Shown here piece by piece: positions 44,493-53,836 of a DNA stretch of 64,000 bases. The notes under the pieces are model-generated. The model worked only from the letters and a program-made list of their open reading frames with translations. It made no database searches and was not told the origin of the DNA. The position numbers and the translations under genes were made by a program. This DNA is from an uncultured bacterium. GTDB lineage: Bacteria; Verrucomicrobiota; Kiritimatiellia; PWTM01. Positions within the stretch are counted from its first letter, which is position 1, and each line of letters begins with the position of its first letter. The stretch is taken from assembly GCA_938010045.1 (NCBI GenBank), contig CALLFZ010000021.1, forward strand, positions 42,185-106,184, given 5' to 3'.

Positions 44493-44954
44493 CTACCCTT
44501 CGGCCGAGCCAGCGCGTGGGCGGAATCGGGCCGGGCAGCGTATCTCCTCAAGCACGAGACCCGCCGCGCACACCGCGGCCAGACCAAGGTCCACGAATAC
44601 GTGGGGCCAACCCACCGGCAGTTGGCTGAGGCCAGGAAGGCAACTACATTGGACGGATAGACCCCGCACGGCCGCGGAGGCCACGGCCACGGCAAACATC
44701 GCGAAGAGCAGTACGCCGAGCAGCCACGCGCCGCGACGCAGCGCTGGGACGGCGAGCATGGTTACAGCCGTGAAGAGTTCCAGCCAGGGGAGAAACAGCG
44801 CGCCGGCTACCCACCATGAACCGCCCCATTCGTACGCGGCAACGGCTGAGGCGAAACCGGCCGGATCGACAATCTTCGGAACGGCCGCGGCGACCAGCAG
44901 GCCGCCCACCGCGAAACGGACCCATGTGACCGCCAATGAGAGGGCTCGGCTCAC
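44493..44954 (-). CDS. MauE/DoxX-like redox-associated membrane protein
   Basis: A 153-residue protein with four membrane helices: WVRFAVGGLLVAAAVPKI, a helix with PWLELFTAVTMLAV, GVLLFAMFAVAVAS, and the last near HVFVDLGLAAVCAAGL. A CSCL pair (VQCSCLPG) lies between helices three and four, as in the MauE/VKOR-like redox proteins. The GTG at 44954 overlaps the rhodanese stop (GTGA), showing coupling; the frame upstream is a shadow. It may pass electrons to, or protect thiols of, secreted proteins, but this is inferred from the family. Confidence 0.75.
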   Translation of the reverse strand: MSRALSLAVTWVRFAVGGLLVAAAVPKIVDPAGFASAVAAYEWGGSWWVAGALFLPWLELFTAVTMLAVPALRRGAWLLGVLLFAMFAVAVASAAVRGLSVQCSCLPGLSQLPVGWPHVFVDLGLAAVCAAGLVLEEIRCPARFRPRAGSAEG

Positions 44955-45478
44955 GGTGCCCTCCTTGCGCTGTCGTGTTCGATCTCGCCGCCGGCGGCCA
45001 CCCATCCGGCGAACCCCTCGACGAATACCGACACGTGCCGGAAGCCCGCCGCGCGCAGCCGCAACGCTTCGCGGAGGGCGGAGTCACATGCTGCCGATTC
45101 GCAGTAGAGCACGAGTGGCCGGTCAAGCTCGAGCGCGGGCAGGGCGGTGACCGCGCCCCGATCGTCGGCCGGGAAGGGGATGGCCCAGGGGATCCGACCG
45201 CGTCGTTCCTGCTCGGGAACAGAGCGGACATCCAACCAGATACGGTCACCTCGCTGCGCCTCTTGCAGGGCATGAGGAATCCGAAGGACCTCGATGCCCG
45301 CTGCTCGCGCCCGCCACTCGAGAAGGTCAGCCGCGCTTCCCCGCAACGGGAAGCTGGCCGAAGGCCGCACCCCCCGCGCAACCGTCGCCGCGACGGCGGC
45401 CAGCGTCGCGATCACGGCCGCCTCGGCCGCACTTTGGAGGAGCCAACGGGTCGAGCGCACGGACGTCAGCGTCACCAC
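44951..45478 (-). CDS. Membrane-anchored rhodanese-like protein
   Basis: A 175-residue protein from a GTG start at 45478. The N-terminal helix (about 12-35) anchors it; the rhodanese domain covers about 65-170 with DRIWLDVRSVPEQERRGRIPWAIPFP and the active-site loop VLYCESAACDSAL, catalytic Cys126, followed by LRAAGFRHVSVFVEGFAGW. Such domains carry persulfide sulfur or act in redox relay. It lies between the FAD oxidoreductase (gap two bases) and the MauE-like gene (overlap), so the three form one operon. Confidence 0.85.
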   Translation of the reverse strand: MVTLTSVRSTRWLLQSAAEAAVIATLAAVAATVARGVRPSASFPLRGSAADLLEWRARAAGIEVLRIPHALQEAQRGDRIWLDVRSVPEQERRGRIPWAIPFPADDRGAVTALPALELDRPLVLYCESAACDSALREALRLRAAGFRHVSVFVEGFAGWVAAGGEIEHDSARRAP

Positions 45479-45480
45479 AC

Positions 45481-46884
45481 TCAGCTCACGGACCCCGGCG
45501 GCGCGGGAAGGCGACGCACGATCTCGTCCCAGGGGACCTCGGCCGGCGCGGAACGATGCAGCGCGGCGAGGGCGGCCAGGATGCCGGCCGCCTCACCGAG
45601 ACGTACGGCGTTACCGGTGACGCGGTAGCTCGAGTGCGCAATGAAATCGCCGCTGATGCACCGGCCGGCGGTGAGCAGGTTGTCGCGATCGGCCGCGATC
45701 AGCGCGCGAAGCGGAATGTCGTAGGCTCGGGCGCGGAAGGGCGCGGATTCGATGCCCTTGCCCCGGCCGGGATCGGTCGCGTGAACATCAATGCCAAAGG
45801 TCACGCGGCAAACGGCGTCGGCATGACGGCGGCCGTCGCGCAGGTCGTCGGCGGTGACGACGTACCGGCCGCGGATGCGGCGTCCCTCACGGATGCCGAT
45901 CTGGGCGGCCGTGGCAACGATTCGCACGTTGGCCCAGGGGCCGCCAAGCGAGCGCAGACCGTCCACAAGCGCGTGCACCTCGCGTCGCGCGCGCAACGTC
46001 GCGGCGGTGACGTCGCGCGCGTTGGTGCCAACCACGCCGTATTCATGGTTTGCCATCATCGCAAAGAGGTCATCGCGCAGACGAAACAGGGTTGGTTGGG
46101 AGTAGGAGGGGGAATGGCCGCCTCGTTCCATCTCGGCGCGGAGGCGGTCTTTCGGCGCCGCCCCTGCCTCGCGGTGGTCGTCGCGGTAGAACGCGCGGAT
46201 GTCGGCAGGTCTCAGGCCGGTGAGCAGTGCCAACAGCGACATCGGCTGGGTGCGGCCGGTGTCGGGGTGTCCGAGGTCGAACGAACAGCCCGCCTGAGCG
46301 GCAAGGTCGCCGTCGCCTGTGGCATCCACAAAAACGCGGGCGGCAAAGGCTTCTCGGCCAGAACGGGATTCGATGACCGCGTGAGTCAGATCGCGGCCGA
46401 CACATCGGGCGGCACAGACGCGCGAGTGCAGATGAATCTCGACGCCCGACGAGAGGCACAGCTCATCAAGAAGCAGTTTCATCACCTCCGGATCGTAGCC
46501 GTTGGTCGGCCGACCATCGGATGCGACCGCGCGTGCGCCACGCCGCTCCAACTCGCGCAGGATTTCCGCCATCAACCCCGGCTTGTTCGCATGGTCAAGA
46601 ATCCAGCACAACAGCCCCACGGTCCAGATGCCGCCGAGGCATCCGTGTTGCTCGATGAGGCAGGTGCGGGCGCCCGCGCGGGCGGCGGAGACCGCGGCGG
46701 CGACGCCGGCCGGTCCGCCGCCGGCGACCAACACGTCCCAACAGCCAGCGAACGGGAGCTCGCGCGCGGGCTCGAGGACGCGATTGGACGACGCAGGTTC
46801 ACCTGCGCCCGCCGGCGCCAGCGCCACGAGCGGGAGGGCGCCCGTTTGCAAGAACGAACGACGAGACCATGGGGGCCGTTTCAT
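45481..46884 (-). CDS. Tat-exported FAD-dependent oxidoreductase
   Basis: A 467-residue flavoprotein with a Tat-like signal ([21 protein letters not shown]). The dinucleotide-binding motif [21 protein letters not shown] is at about 51-71, and the C-terminal FAD segment near [20 protein letters not shown] matches FAD_oxidored-type proteins common in PVC bacteria. The reaction is unknown; family members are often annotated as sugar- or xanthan-lyase-associated. The ATG at 46884 was chosen since the Tat signal begins there; the open frame to 46980 overlaps infA. It heads the operon with rhodanese and MauE-like genes. Confidence 0.82.
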   Translation of the reverse strand: MKRPPWSRRSFLQTGALPLVALAPAGAGEPASSNRVLEPARELPFAGCWDVLVAGGGPAGVAAAVSAARAGARTCLIEQHGCLGGIWTVGLLCWILDHANKPGLMAEILRELERRGARAVASDGRPTNGYDPEVMKLLLDELCLSSGVEIHLHSRVCAARCVGRDLTHAVIESRSGREAFAARVFVDATGDGDLAAQAGCSFDLGHPDTGRTQPMSLLALLTGLRPADIRAFYRDDHREAGAAPKDRLRAEMERGGHSPSYSQPTLFRLRDDLFAMMANHEYGVVGTNARDVTAATLRARREVHALVDGLRSLGGPWANVRIVATAAQIGIREGRRIRGRYVVTADDLRDGRRHADAVCRVTFGIDVHATDPGRGKGIESAPFRARAYDIPLRALIAADRDNLLTAGRCISGDFIAHSSYRVTGNAVRLGEAAGILAALAALHRSAPAEVPWDEIVRRLPAPPGSVS

Positions 46885-46937
46885 CGCGTTCCGATGCGTG
46901 CAGCGCACAGAACGGCTGCGACGCGGCGCCGCCGTAC

Positions 46938-46966
46938 TTGCGCGCGATCCGCGCGCCCCGTATAAA
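46938..46966 (+). promoter_or_regulatory. Promoter immediately upstream of infA
   Basis: TTGCGC (46938-46943), a 17-base spacer and TATAAA (46961-46966). The ATG of infA is only six bases after the -10 and no ribosome site is present, so the transcript is probably leaderless. Confidence 0.5.
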
Positions 46967-46972
46967 ACAGAT

Positions 46973-47245
46973 ATGCCCAAAGATCAACCAGATCAACCGA
47001 CCGGCAACGACGCGCCGAAGGCGTCGGAGTCATCGGACTGCATCGTGGTGGACGGCATCGTCACGAAGGTGCTGCCCGCAACGATGTATCGCGTCAAGTT
47101 GCCGAACGGTCATGAGGTGCTGGCTCACATTTCCGGCAAAATGCGCAAGAACTTCATTCGGATCACGACGGGCGATCGCGTGACGCTCGAAATCTCCCCC
47201 TATGACCTGACGAAGGGCCGGATTACATTCCGGCACAAGACTTGA
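46973..47245 (+). CDS. infA: Translation initiation factor IF-1
   Basis: A 90-residue OB-fold protein. The core from about residue 22 follows IF-1 closely: [64 protein letters not shown]-1 binds the 30S A site during initiation. It is about 18 residues longer than usual through a Pro/Asp/Ser-rich N-terminal extension ([20 protein letters not shown]). The ATG at 46973 fits the promoter position; an internal GTG near 47045 would remove the extension and cannot be excluded. It is divergent from the FAD oxidoreductase, with 88 bases between starts. Confidence 0.92.
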   Translation: MPKDQPDQPTGNDAPKASESSDCIVVDGIVTKVLPATMYRVKLPNGHEVLAHISGKMRKNFIRITTGDRVTLEISPYDLTKGRITFRHKT

Positions 47246-47298
47246 TCCGGGCGTGGGTCGCCGACGGGGCGACGCGCACCGGTCCGTAATTCATCGCC

Positions 47299-49050
47299 GT
47301 GGATTCCGCCGAACAGCGCGCACATCCGCCGAAGGTGCTGTCGGTGGAGACCGGCCGAGCCAGGACGGCGCGGGATCTGGACTGGCTGCAGCGGAACATC
47401 CCGTGCGAGGCGGCGTGTCCAGCGCGTACGGACATCCCGGGCTACCTTGAGGCGATCGCGGCGGGCGAGTTCGATGAGGCGTATCGAATCAATCTCCGCG
47501 ACAATGTGTTTCCGTCGGTGCTCGGGCGCGTGTGTGCGCGGCCCTGCGAGCCGCCGTGCCGTCATGGCTGGCCGGGTTTGGGGGAGCCGGTCGCGATTTG
47601 CTGGTCGAAACGATCGGCGGCGGACTTTGCGCGGCGCGAACAGCCGGTGGTGCTCCCGCCCTGGTATCCACCGAGTGGGCGGCGCGTGGCTGTGGTCGGG
47701 GGTGGACCGGCCGGACTGGCGGCGGCGCGCGATTTGCGCCTGCTCGGACACAGCGTCGTCGTCTTCGAGCGGGATCGCGAGCCGGGAGGTCTCTTGCGCA
47801 CCGGGATTCCTGCGTTTCGCCTGCCACGTGAGATCGTCGAGGCCGAGATTGAGCAAGTGGTCGCGCATGGGGTCGAGGTGCGGTGCGGTGTCGCGGTGGG
47901 ACGCGATGTCGCGCTCGATGAACTGCTGGACCGATTCGACGGCGTGATCGTGGCGACCGGCGCCGACCGGCCGGTCATACCCGCGCTGCCCGGTAGCGGG
48001 GCACGCGGCGTCGAGCATGGGCTGTCGTTCCTGCGTGAGGCGAACTGCGAGGGGCGTACAGCGGTGGGGCGGGCCGTGGTCGTGATCGGCGGCGGATTCA
48101 CCGCTCTCGATTGCGCGCGCATGGCGATCCGGTTCGGCGCCGCATCGGTGACCATCGCCTACCGTCGCGGACCAGAGGACATGGTCGTGGCTCCCGGCGA
48201 GCGCGAGGAGGCAGATGAGGAGGGCGTCCGGTTCATCTTCCACGCGGCGCCGATGTCGCTCACGGCAGATCGCGAGGGGCGCGTCGTCGCATTGCGGATG
48301 ATTCGCACTCGGCCGGGCGAACCCGACGAACGGGGGCGCCGACGACCGGTGACCGTGGCCGGCGAGGAGTTTGAACTGACGACCGATCACGTGGTGTTGG
48401 CGACGGGGCAGACACCCGACCTGACCTGGCTGCCTGAGCCGCGACCCGAACGGCTGTTGGTGTGCGGCGATGCGGCGGCGGGCTCGTCCAACTTGATCGA
48501 AGCGATCGCCGATGGGCGGCGGGCCGCGGCCGAGCTCGACGCCCGGCTCACCGGCGCGCGGCGCGTGGGCGAAAGCGGCGAGGTGGCCGAAGGGCGGGGC
48601 GTGACTCGCACGCGCGCGGACGACGCGATCGGGCGCCATGCCATGCCCCGGCTCGCTCTGAACGCGCGCGGGCGGAACGACGAGGTCGAAACCGGATATT
48701 CGAATGGCGCCGCCCGCGAGGAGGCGCGCCGCTGCTACCTCTGCCACTACAAATACGAGATCGACATGTCGCGCTGCATTTACTGTGACCAGTGCGTCGA
48801 GGTGAAGCCGCGGGAGGCGTGCATCGTCAAGGTCGCCGGAGTGGAACAGGATGCGGAGGGCCGGATCACCCGCGTCATTCCCCGCGCGTGGCGACTCGTT
48901 CCCCCGATTCCGCCGCACGCCTATTTCATTCAACAGACCGAGTGCATCCGGTGCGATCTTTGCCGCCAGGTGTGCCCCGTGCACTGTATCTCCGTGCACA
49001 AGGTGTCGTGGACGATCGGCCCGACAAGTGGCGCGCCGACACCAACGTGA
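47299..49050 (+). CDS. GltD-like NAD(P)H flavoprotein with 4Fe-4S ferredoxin domain
   Basis: A 583-residue oxidoreductase from a GTG start. The N-terminal Fer4_20 domain (CEAACPARTDIPGYL, VCARPCEPPC) covers about 30-95, an FAD site is at RVAVVGGGPAGLAAARDLRLLG near 129-150, a second nucleotide-binding site at AVVVIGGGFTALDCA near 258-272, and the FAD-binding GDAAAGSSNLIEAIADGR near 391-408. The C-terminus has two ferredoxin clusters (CIYCDQCVEVKPREAC and CIRCDLCRQVCP). It resembles the glutamate synthase small subunit and NfnB but no gltB lies nearby. It probably moves electrons between NADPH and a ferredoxin-like partner. Confidence 0.87.
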   Translation: MDSAEQRAHPPKVLSVETGRARTARDLDWLQRNIPCEAACPARTDIPGYLEAIAAGEFDEAYRINLRDNVFPSVLGRVCARPCEPPCRHGWPGLGEPVAICWSKRSAADFARREQPVVLPPWYPPSGRRVAVVGGGPAGLAAARDLRLLGHSVVVFERDREPGGLLRTGIPAFRLPREIVEAEIEQVVAHGVEVRCGVAVGRDVALDELLDRFDGVIVATGADRPVIPALPGSGARGVEHGLSFLREANCEGRTAVGRAVVVIGGGFTALDCARMAIRFGAASVTIAYRRGPEDMVVAPGEREEADEEGVRFIFHAAPMSLTADREGRVVALRMIRTRPGEPDERGRRRPVTVAGEEFELTTDHVVLATGQTPDLTWLPEPRPERLLVCGDAAAGSSNLIEAIADGRRAAAELDARLTGARRVGESGEVAEGRGVTRTRADDAIGRHAMPRLALNARGRNDEVETGYSNGAAREEARRCYLCHYKYEIDMSRCIYCDQCVEVKPREACIVKVAGVEQDAEGRITRVIPRAWRLVPPIPPHAYFIQQTECIRCDLCRQVCPVHCISVHKVSWTIGPTSGAPTPT

Positions 49051-50519
49051 GGTGCCAGGGATCGGCGCTACTGGCGCGACGCGTAGTTCAACCGCCGGTG
49101 AGCTCACCATCGTGTGCGTTCGGGCGACGAATGTCCACCGCTGTGGCGCCAATACAAGCCGATGGCGCGGTATGGAATGAGCGGCCAATACAAGCGTCGG
49201 CGGCGGGAGGCGAGCTTCGTTGACCCCAACGATTCCTCGCCATTCCCCGGTTGCGTTCCCTGGGGACAGGCACCTGGAACGGCCCCTGGACGGCCGTTGG
49301 CGGCCGTTGGGGATCGACGCCGCCCCTAATGGAGACAGGCACGTCGTGTCGCCTAATCGGGAGCCTAATGGGGACAGGCACGTCGTGTCGGCCGTGTACC
49401 TGCCGTTAGTCGGTCGCCGGGCGTTCGCTGTGATGCAATGGGGGCAGGTACCTCTCTGGGCACAGCGGGCAAAGGAAATCGAAGAGGGTTGCGAGGTGCC
49501 TGTCCCCGGTACGCCCAGTCCGCCCCCCCCGCCGCATTTTGGGGGACAGGCACATGTGTAGACGACGCAACAATCTCGCGTTCCATCTTCAGCGACTTCT
49601 TATCCGCTGCTTGTCCCCAGCCTGTCCCCATTTGGAGCCGCGATCGATGTCGAGCGTCTCCGTGCCGAAGCTTGCGTGCAGCGAGGCCGACGTTTGCGGC
49701 GTGCAGGGCTGGCGCGATGGTTTTCCCGCCGCTGTAGCTCCGGCGCTCAACCGCCAGAGAGATGCGTGGGAACCGGCAACATTGGGCCGGCCGACATGCG
49801 TGCGCTGATCCAGCTCCGATTCGCCCCGTTCGCGTGTTGGCGGGTTGCCTCGCTGGGGTGGCCAGGTGCCTGTCCCTCTTGAGCCGGCCAGGCCTAAACC
49901 ACCGGGCATGACGAACTCCGAATCGTTGCCGCTTCCCATTCTCGTCGCCGTTTTTGGCTTCGCGAAGCGAAGTGGCCGACCAGCCTCGAGTGGAGCGTGG
50001 CAGTGGGGTTTCTTTCGGGCCAATGCCTGTTCTCGGTCTGCGATTGGGGACAGGTACAACCGCACATGTACAAACGCAAATTCGGCGGGGGCAACCCGCG
50101 CAGCCGGAACGCAGGGGAGGGAATAGCGCCGAGTCCCGCCATCAGCATGATGGTCGACGCATACCGGCATCCGATCCGGGCCACCTTCGATCGAAAACGT
50201 TCATCGTTCGATACGACCCCGGATTGGCCGCCCCGGCGTGCCGAAACGCCGAAGATCGTCGCCATGGATCGTCGCGTCCCCTCGAATGCGTGCGACGGCC
50301 TTCGGAACGGAAACGGATCGGGGGCGGCCTTGATCGCGCCGCAAGTCGGCAAGGGGTCGCGCAACTCCGCAATCGGGTACAGCCCGACCCAGGGGCGGTT
50401 AGCCGGGAACGATCTCCGCCCTCAGCCTGTGTCGCTCGCGCAGATCAGCGCGAACCGGCGTGACTGGACTGGATTTTGCGGCCGGGCCGGTTAGTTTGAT
50501 AGAACTGGAGGCTGCAACG
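49051..50519. repeat. REP-like repeat island 2 (GGGGACAGGCAC family)
   Basis: About 1.47 kb without a recognisable gene. Core copies or variants occur at 49262, 49331, 49370, 49496 (inverted), 49542, 49866 (inverted) and 50046, with partial ones at 49441 and 49614-49632. Two copies share a CACGTCGTGTCG flank. A CGTTGACCCCAACGATT version of the other dispersed element lies at 49218-49234. The last 450 bases before the transaldolase gene hold no repeat I recognise and no credible protein. Open frames in both strands give VPVP/GDRH-type artefacts. Confidence 0.85.
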
Positions 50520-51770
50520 ATGGCGAAGATGCAATTCGACTCGATGAAGGAATGGATTCAGGAGCAGTCGGCGCGCTTTCCGGCGCCGCCGGTGGAGGTG
50601 GCATCCCATGCCGGATGGGCGGCGATTCGGGCGACGGGCACAAGGCTCTGGCTCGACACGGGCGACATCGAGGCGGCCCGTTCGCTGTGGTCCGCCGAGT
50701 TCGAAGCGCTCACGACGAACAACACACTGCTCAATGCTGAGGTCCAGAAGGGGCAGTACGATGGGCTTGTGCGCGAGGCCGCCGCGCGGCTGCGTGAGTG
50801 GTCGCCGGGCTTGTCCAAGGATGACCTGCGACTTGCGATCGCGTTTGTCTTGAACGCGGTGCACGGGCTGCGGCTCGTGCGGGCGTTTGGGGCGCGGGTC
50901 AGCGTGGAGCTACACACGGACCTCGCAAACGATATCGGCCGATCGGTCGAGTACGGGCACCGCTATCACGCGATCTCGCCAGATCGCTTCATTGTGAAGG
51001 TGCCGCTAACGCCGGCCGGATATCTCGCGGCGCGCCGGCTGGTGCGCGAGGGTGTGCCGGTGAACTTTACGCTCGGCTTCTCGGCGCGGCAGAACTTGTT
51101 GGCCGCGGTGCTCGCGCAGCCCGACTACGTGAACGTGTTCATGGGCCGGCTGAATGCGTTTGTTTCGGACCACAAGCTTGGTGACGGCCGCAACGTGGGC
51201 GAACAAGCCACGCTCGCGACGCAGCGGGAGCTGAGGGCGTGGCGCGAACGTGGCGAGACCCGGAGCCAACTCATCGGCGCAAGCATGCGCGACGCGGACC
51301 AGGTGGTGACGCTCGCGGGTGTGGACGTGTTCACCCTGCCGCCCAAGGTAGCGGCGGCGTATGCCGCGCGGTCCCCGGCGCCCGTGCGCGCGGCTTTGGA
51401 TGCGGACTTGCCGGTGGCGTGGGGGGAGGGGGTGAGCGAGCGGGCCGTTGGCGCCCATGTGTTGTGGGAGGTGACCGAGCGCGATCGGACCCTCGCACGG
51501 CGTGCGGCCGCGGAGCTCGGCGAGACCGCGACGGCCGAGGATCTTCTTGCACTCGCTCGCGAAGAGGGGTTCACGGATCTTTTCCCCGAGTGGCGGTCGG
51601 AGGATTGGGATGTGATCCGAGCGGAGGGCAAAATTCCGTCCTGGGGGCGCTGGCGCGAGGCGCTCGGCAGCGGGCGCATCGGCCTCGATGCGCTGATGAA
51701 CGCCGCCGGTCTGATGAGCTTCGTCGAGGACCAGGCCGCGCTCGACCGCCGGGTGTTATCCCTTGTGTAA
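50520..51770 (+). CDS. Transaldolase-like protein with C-terminal extension
   Basis: A 416-residue protein. The ATG at 50520 follows CTGGAGG. Residues about 40-70 (RLWLDTGDIEAARSLW, LTTNNTLLNAE) and the Schiff-base Lys160 in FIVKVPLTPAGYLAARRLVREGVPVNFTLGFS match the transaldolase/fructose-6-phosphate aldolase barrel. TNNT replaces the usual TNPT, and a 110-residue extension after the barrel (from about 305) is not part of standard transaldolases. Probable role: three-carbon transfer in pentose-phosphate metabolism or a related sugar-phosphate aldol reaction. The gene stands alone between repeat island 2 and the convergent TRAP operon. Confidence 0.82.
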   Translation: MAKMQFDSMKEWIQEQSARFPAPPVEVASHAGWAAIRATGTRLWLDTGDIEAARSLWSAEFEALTTNNTLLNAEVQKGQYDGLVREAAARLREWSPGLSKDDLRLAIAFVLNAVHGLRLVRAFGARVSVELHTDLANDIGRSVEYGHRYHAISPDRFIVKVPLTPAGYLAARRLVREGVPVNFTLGFSARQNLLAAVLAQPDYVNVFMGRLNAFVSDHKLGDGRNVGEQATLATQRELRAWRERGETRSQLIGASMRDADQVVTLAGVDVFTLPPKVAAAYAARSPAPVRAALDADLPVAWGEGVSERAVGAHVLWEVTERDRTLARRAAAELGETATAEDLLALAREEGFTDLFPEWRSEDWDVIRAEGKIPSWGRWREALGSGRIGLDALMNAAGLMSFVEDQAALDRRVLSLV

Positions 51771-51950
51771 CGGGATTCGGCCGGGCGAGGCGCAATCCGT
51801 GCGCATCGCGCCGGCGTTGCATCGGAAGATTTGAGAGTGGGTCCGGGATCGCATGGATGTGTCGCGACGCGATAGCGGTCGCCCCATGCGCAACCCACGC
51901 CGCCTAGGCCGGCTGGTTCCAAAGCGGAGCATGCCGCGACGAAAAGCCGA

Positions 51951-51980
51951 CGGGGCGTTGGGGCAAAACGATGTTCGCCA
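51951..51980. repeat. CGTTGGGGCCAACGATG-type dispersed element, copy
   Basis: GGCGTTGGGGCAAAACGATGTTCGCC in pieces matches the cores at 11240-11271 and 34332-34364 and, less well, 49218. It lies in the 288-base gap between the convergent transaldolase and dctM genes, which holds nothing else I recognise. Confidence 0.4.
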
Positions 51981-52058
51981 GTCTTCCTCGACACCTTTCT
52001 GGGCGGCGGATTCCTCGCAGCGCAATCGGTTCGCGCGCCGGTCGTGCGGGGGGACGAC

Positions 52059-53321
52059 TCAGCGGGCGAGCCAAAGGCTGATCGCCGGCACGTATGTCAC
52101 GAGGCCGAGCACCAGAAGCGATATGACGAGCATCGGCACTGAGGCGCGCGCGAGGCTCAGCAGCGGCCGCTGGAACCGAATCGCCGCAATGAAGAGGTTC
52201 ATGCCCACCGGCGGTGTCGAGTACCCGATGGCGAGATTCGCCAGCGTGATCGTGCCCATATGAACTGGATCGACGCCGAAGGCCTGGCCGAGCGGCACGA
52301 GCAGGGGGACGATCACGACGATGGCGGTGTAGATGTCCATCGCGCAGCCGACCGCCAACAAGAAGAAATTGACGGCGAGCAGGAACGTGAGGGGACTGGT
52401 GACGCGTTCCCGCACAGCCGCGAGCAGACGCTGCGGCAGTTCTTGGTCTACGAGCCAGTTGGTCAGGGCCAGCCCCATGCCGAGGATGATGAGCACCCCG
52501 CCAACGAGCACCATCGCGTCGCGCGCGATGCGGCCGAAGTCTTGCCAACGAACCTCGCGCAGGATCGCGACCTCGACGAGGATGGCGTAGGCGGCGGCCA
52601 CGACAGCGGCGTCGCTGATCACGAGCCGGCCCGAATAGATGCCGGCCAGCACGATGATCGGGAGGGGGGCTTCCCAGCGGGCGGCCCAGAGCGCCGCGGC
52701 CAACTCCCGCCACGAAAAGGGGGTGCGGGGCACGTGCTGACGTCGCGCGCTCCAGCTTCCGTGAACCGTCATCGCGACGACGCCCAGCAGCGCGGGCAGG
52801 AGAGCGGCGCGGATCAGACGCTCGATCGTGACGGCCGGCGCGATCGGATTTGCGATGATGGCGTACAGGATCAGGGGCAGGCTGGGCACGACTAGGACGC
52901 CCCAGTTGCCGCCGCTCGTGAGCAGTCCGAGGGCGTAGCGCTCGCGGTAGCCATCGCGAAGCAACGCGGGCATGAGGAGACCGCCCAGGGCAACCAACGT
53001 TACGCCGGATGCGCCGGTGAAGGCGGTGAACATGGTACAGGCGATGATGGTGACCGCGGCGAGGCCTCCCGGCAGCCAGCCGAACGCGGCGCGGGACAGC
53101 CGCAAGAGCCGGTCTGGCGCACGGCTTTCGGCCAACAAGTAACCGGCCAACGCGAACAGCGGCATTGCGCGCAGCAGCGGCATGGTGGCCAGCCGATTCA
53201 TTTCGGAAATGATGAGCGCGGGGTCGAGGCCGTCGCGTTGATAGAGCGTCCAGGCGAGCGCCGCAAACACCGCGAACATCGGGGTGCCGATCAACGCGGC
53301 GATGAGAATCGCAGCGATCAT
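52059..53321 (-). CDS. dctM: TRAP transporter large permease (DctM)
   Basis: A 420-residue membrane protein with about twelve helices; family segments include RAMPLFALAGYLLAES, TMFTAFTGASGVTLVALGGLLMPALLRDGY, and near the end GCAMDIYTAIVVIVPLLVPLGQAFGVDPVHMGTITLANLAIGYSTPPVG. It moves organic acids with sodium using the periplasmic binding protein. ATG 53321 overlaps the dctQ stop (ATGA); an in-frame ATG at 53333 is an alternative. It is the last gene of the transporter operon. Confidence 0.93.
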   Translation of the reverse strand: MIAAILIAALIGTPMFAVFAALAWTLYQRDGLDPALIISEMNRLATMPLLRAMPLFALAGYLLAESRAPDRLLRLSRAAFGWLPGGLAAVTIIACTMFTAFTGASGVTLVALGGLLMPALLRDGYRERYALGLLTSGGNWGVLVVPSLPLILYAIIANPIAPAVTIERLIRAALLPALLGVVAMTVHGSWSARRQHVPRTPFSWRELAAALWAARWEAPLPIIVLAGIYSGRLVISDAAVVAAAYAILVEVAILREVRWQDFGRIARDAMVLVGGVLIILGMGLALTNWLVDQELPQRLLAAVRERVTSPLTFLLAVNFFLLAVGCAMDIYTAIVVIVPLLVPLGQAFGVDPVHMGTITLANLAIGYSTPPVGMNLFIAAIRFQRPLLSLARASVPMLVISLLVLGLVTYVPAISLWLAR

Positions 53322-53836
53322 GGTGCGTCGCATCCGCCCACGCTGGCCGACGCGCGAGCGGCCTGGCGGGCGGCGAGCGCCGCATGCACGAGAAACCGCA
53401 GCGACATCAGCGCCAACGCGGCCGGAATCGCGATACTCGCCCACCACACTGGCCAGCCGAAGAGCCGGCCGGTTTCGGTCTCGCTCTGCAAGCGGATGAA
53501 TCGGAGGGCGGCCACGGTGAGCGCTCCGCAGAGGACGGCTGCGACGAGATTGGCCGGTACCCGCAGAGCGGTCGCGGCACGGCTCGGCAGCAGGTGGGAC
53601 AGCAGGTCCATGGCAATGTGGCGGCGCTGACCCGTGGCCGCGACGGCGCCGGCCAGCGCGGTCCAGAGGAGAAGGATCCCCAGTACTGGTTCAATCCACG
53701 GCCATCCGGTGCCCCAGATCGCCCGCAGCGCGATTTGCAGCAGCGCGAGAATCACCATCGCGGCCGCCAGCCCAGCCAGCCCGGCACGTTCCATCGCATC
53801 CAGCCGGTCGGCGAACGATCGTCGTCGGTCGTTCAC
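53318..53836 (-). CDS. dctQ: TRAP transporter small permease (DctQ)
   Basis: A 172-residue protein with four membrane helices from a GTG start at 53836. Family features include ILALLQIALRAIWGTGWPWIEPVLGILLLWTALAGAVAATGQRRHIAMDLL, containing the conserved HIAMDL region. It overlaps dctP (GTGA) upstream and dctM (ATGA) downstream, so the three subunits are translationally coupled. It forms the membrane complex with DctM. Confidence 0.92.
   Translation of the reverse strand: MNDRRRSFADRLDAMERAGLAGLAAAMVILALLQIALRAIWGTGWPWIEPVLGILLLWTALAGAVAATGQRRHIAMDLLSHLLPSRAATALRVPANLVAAVLCGALTVAALRFIRLQSETETGRLFGWPVWWASIAIPAALALMSLRFLVHAALAARQAARASASVGGCDAP

Noticed and set aside
47257..47273. Short hairpin after infA as a terminator
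   Set aside because: The 6-bp stem GTCGCC/GGCGAC lacks a U-tract and such stems are frequent by chance in this GC-rich DNA.
49220..50170. Several open frames in repeat island 2 on both strands
   Set aside because: They translate the same repeat core as GDRH or VPVP strings and change frame with each copy, so they are artefacts.
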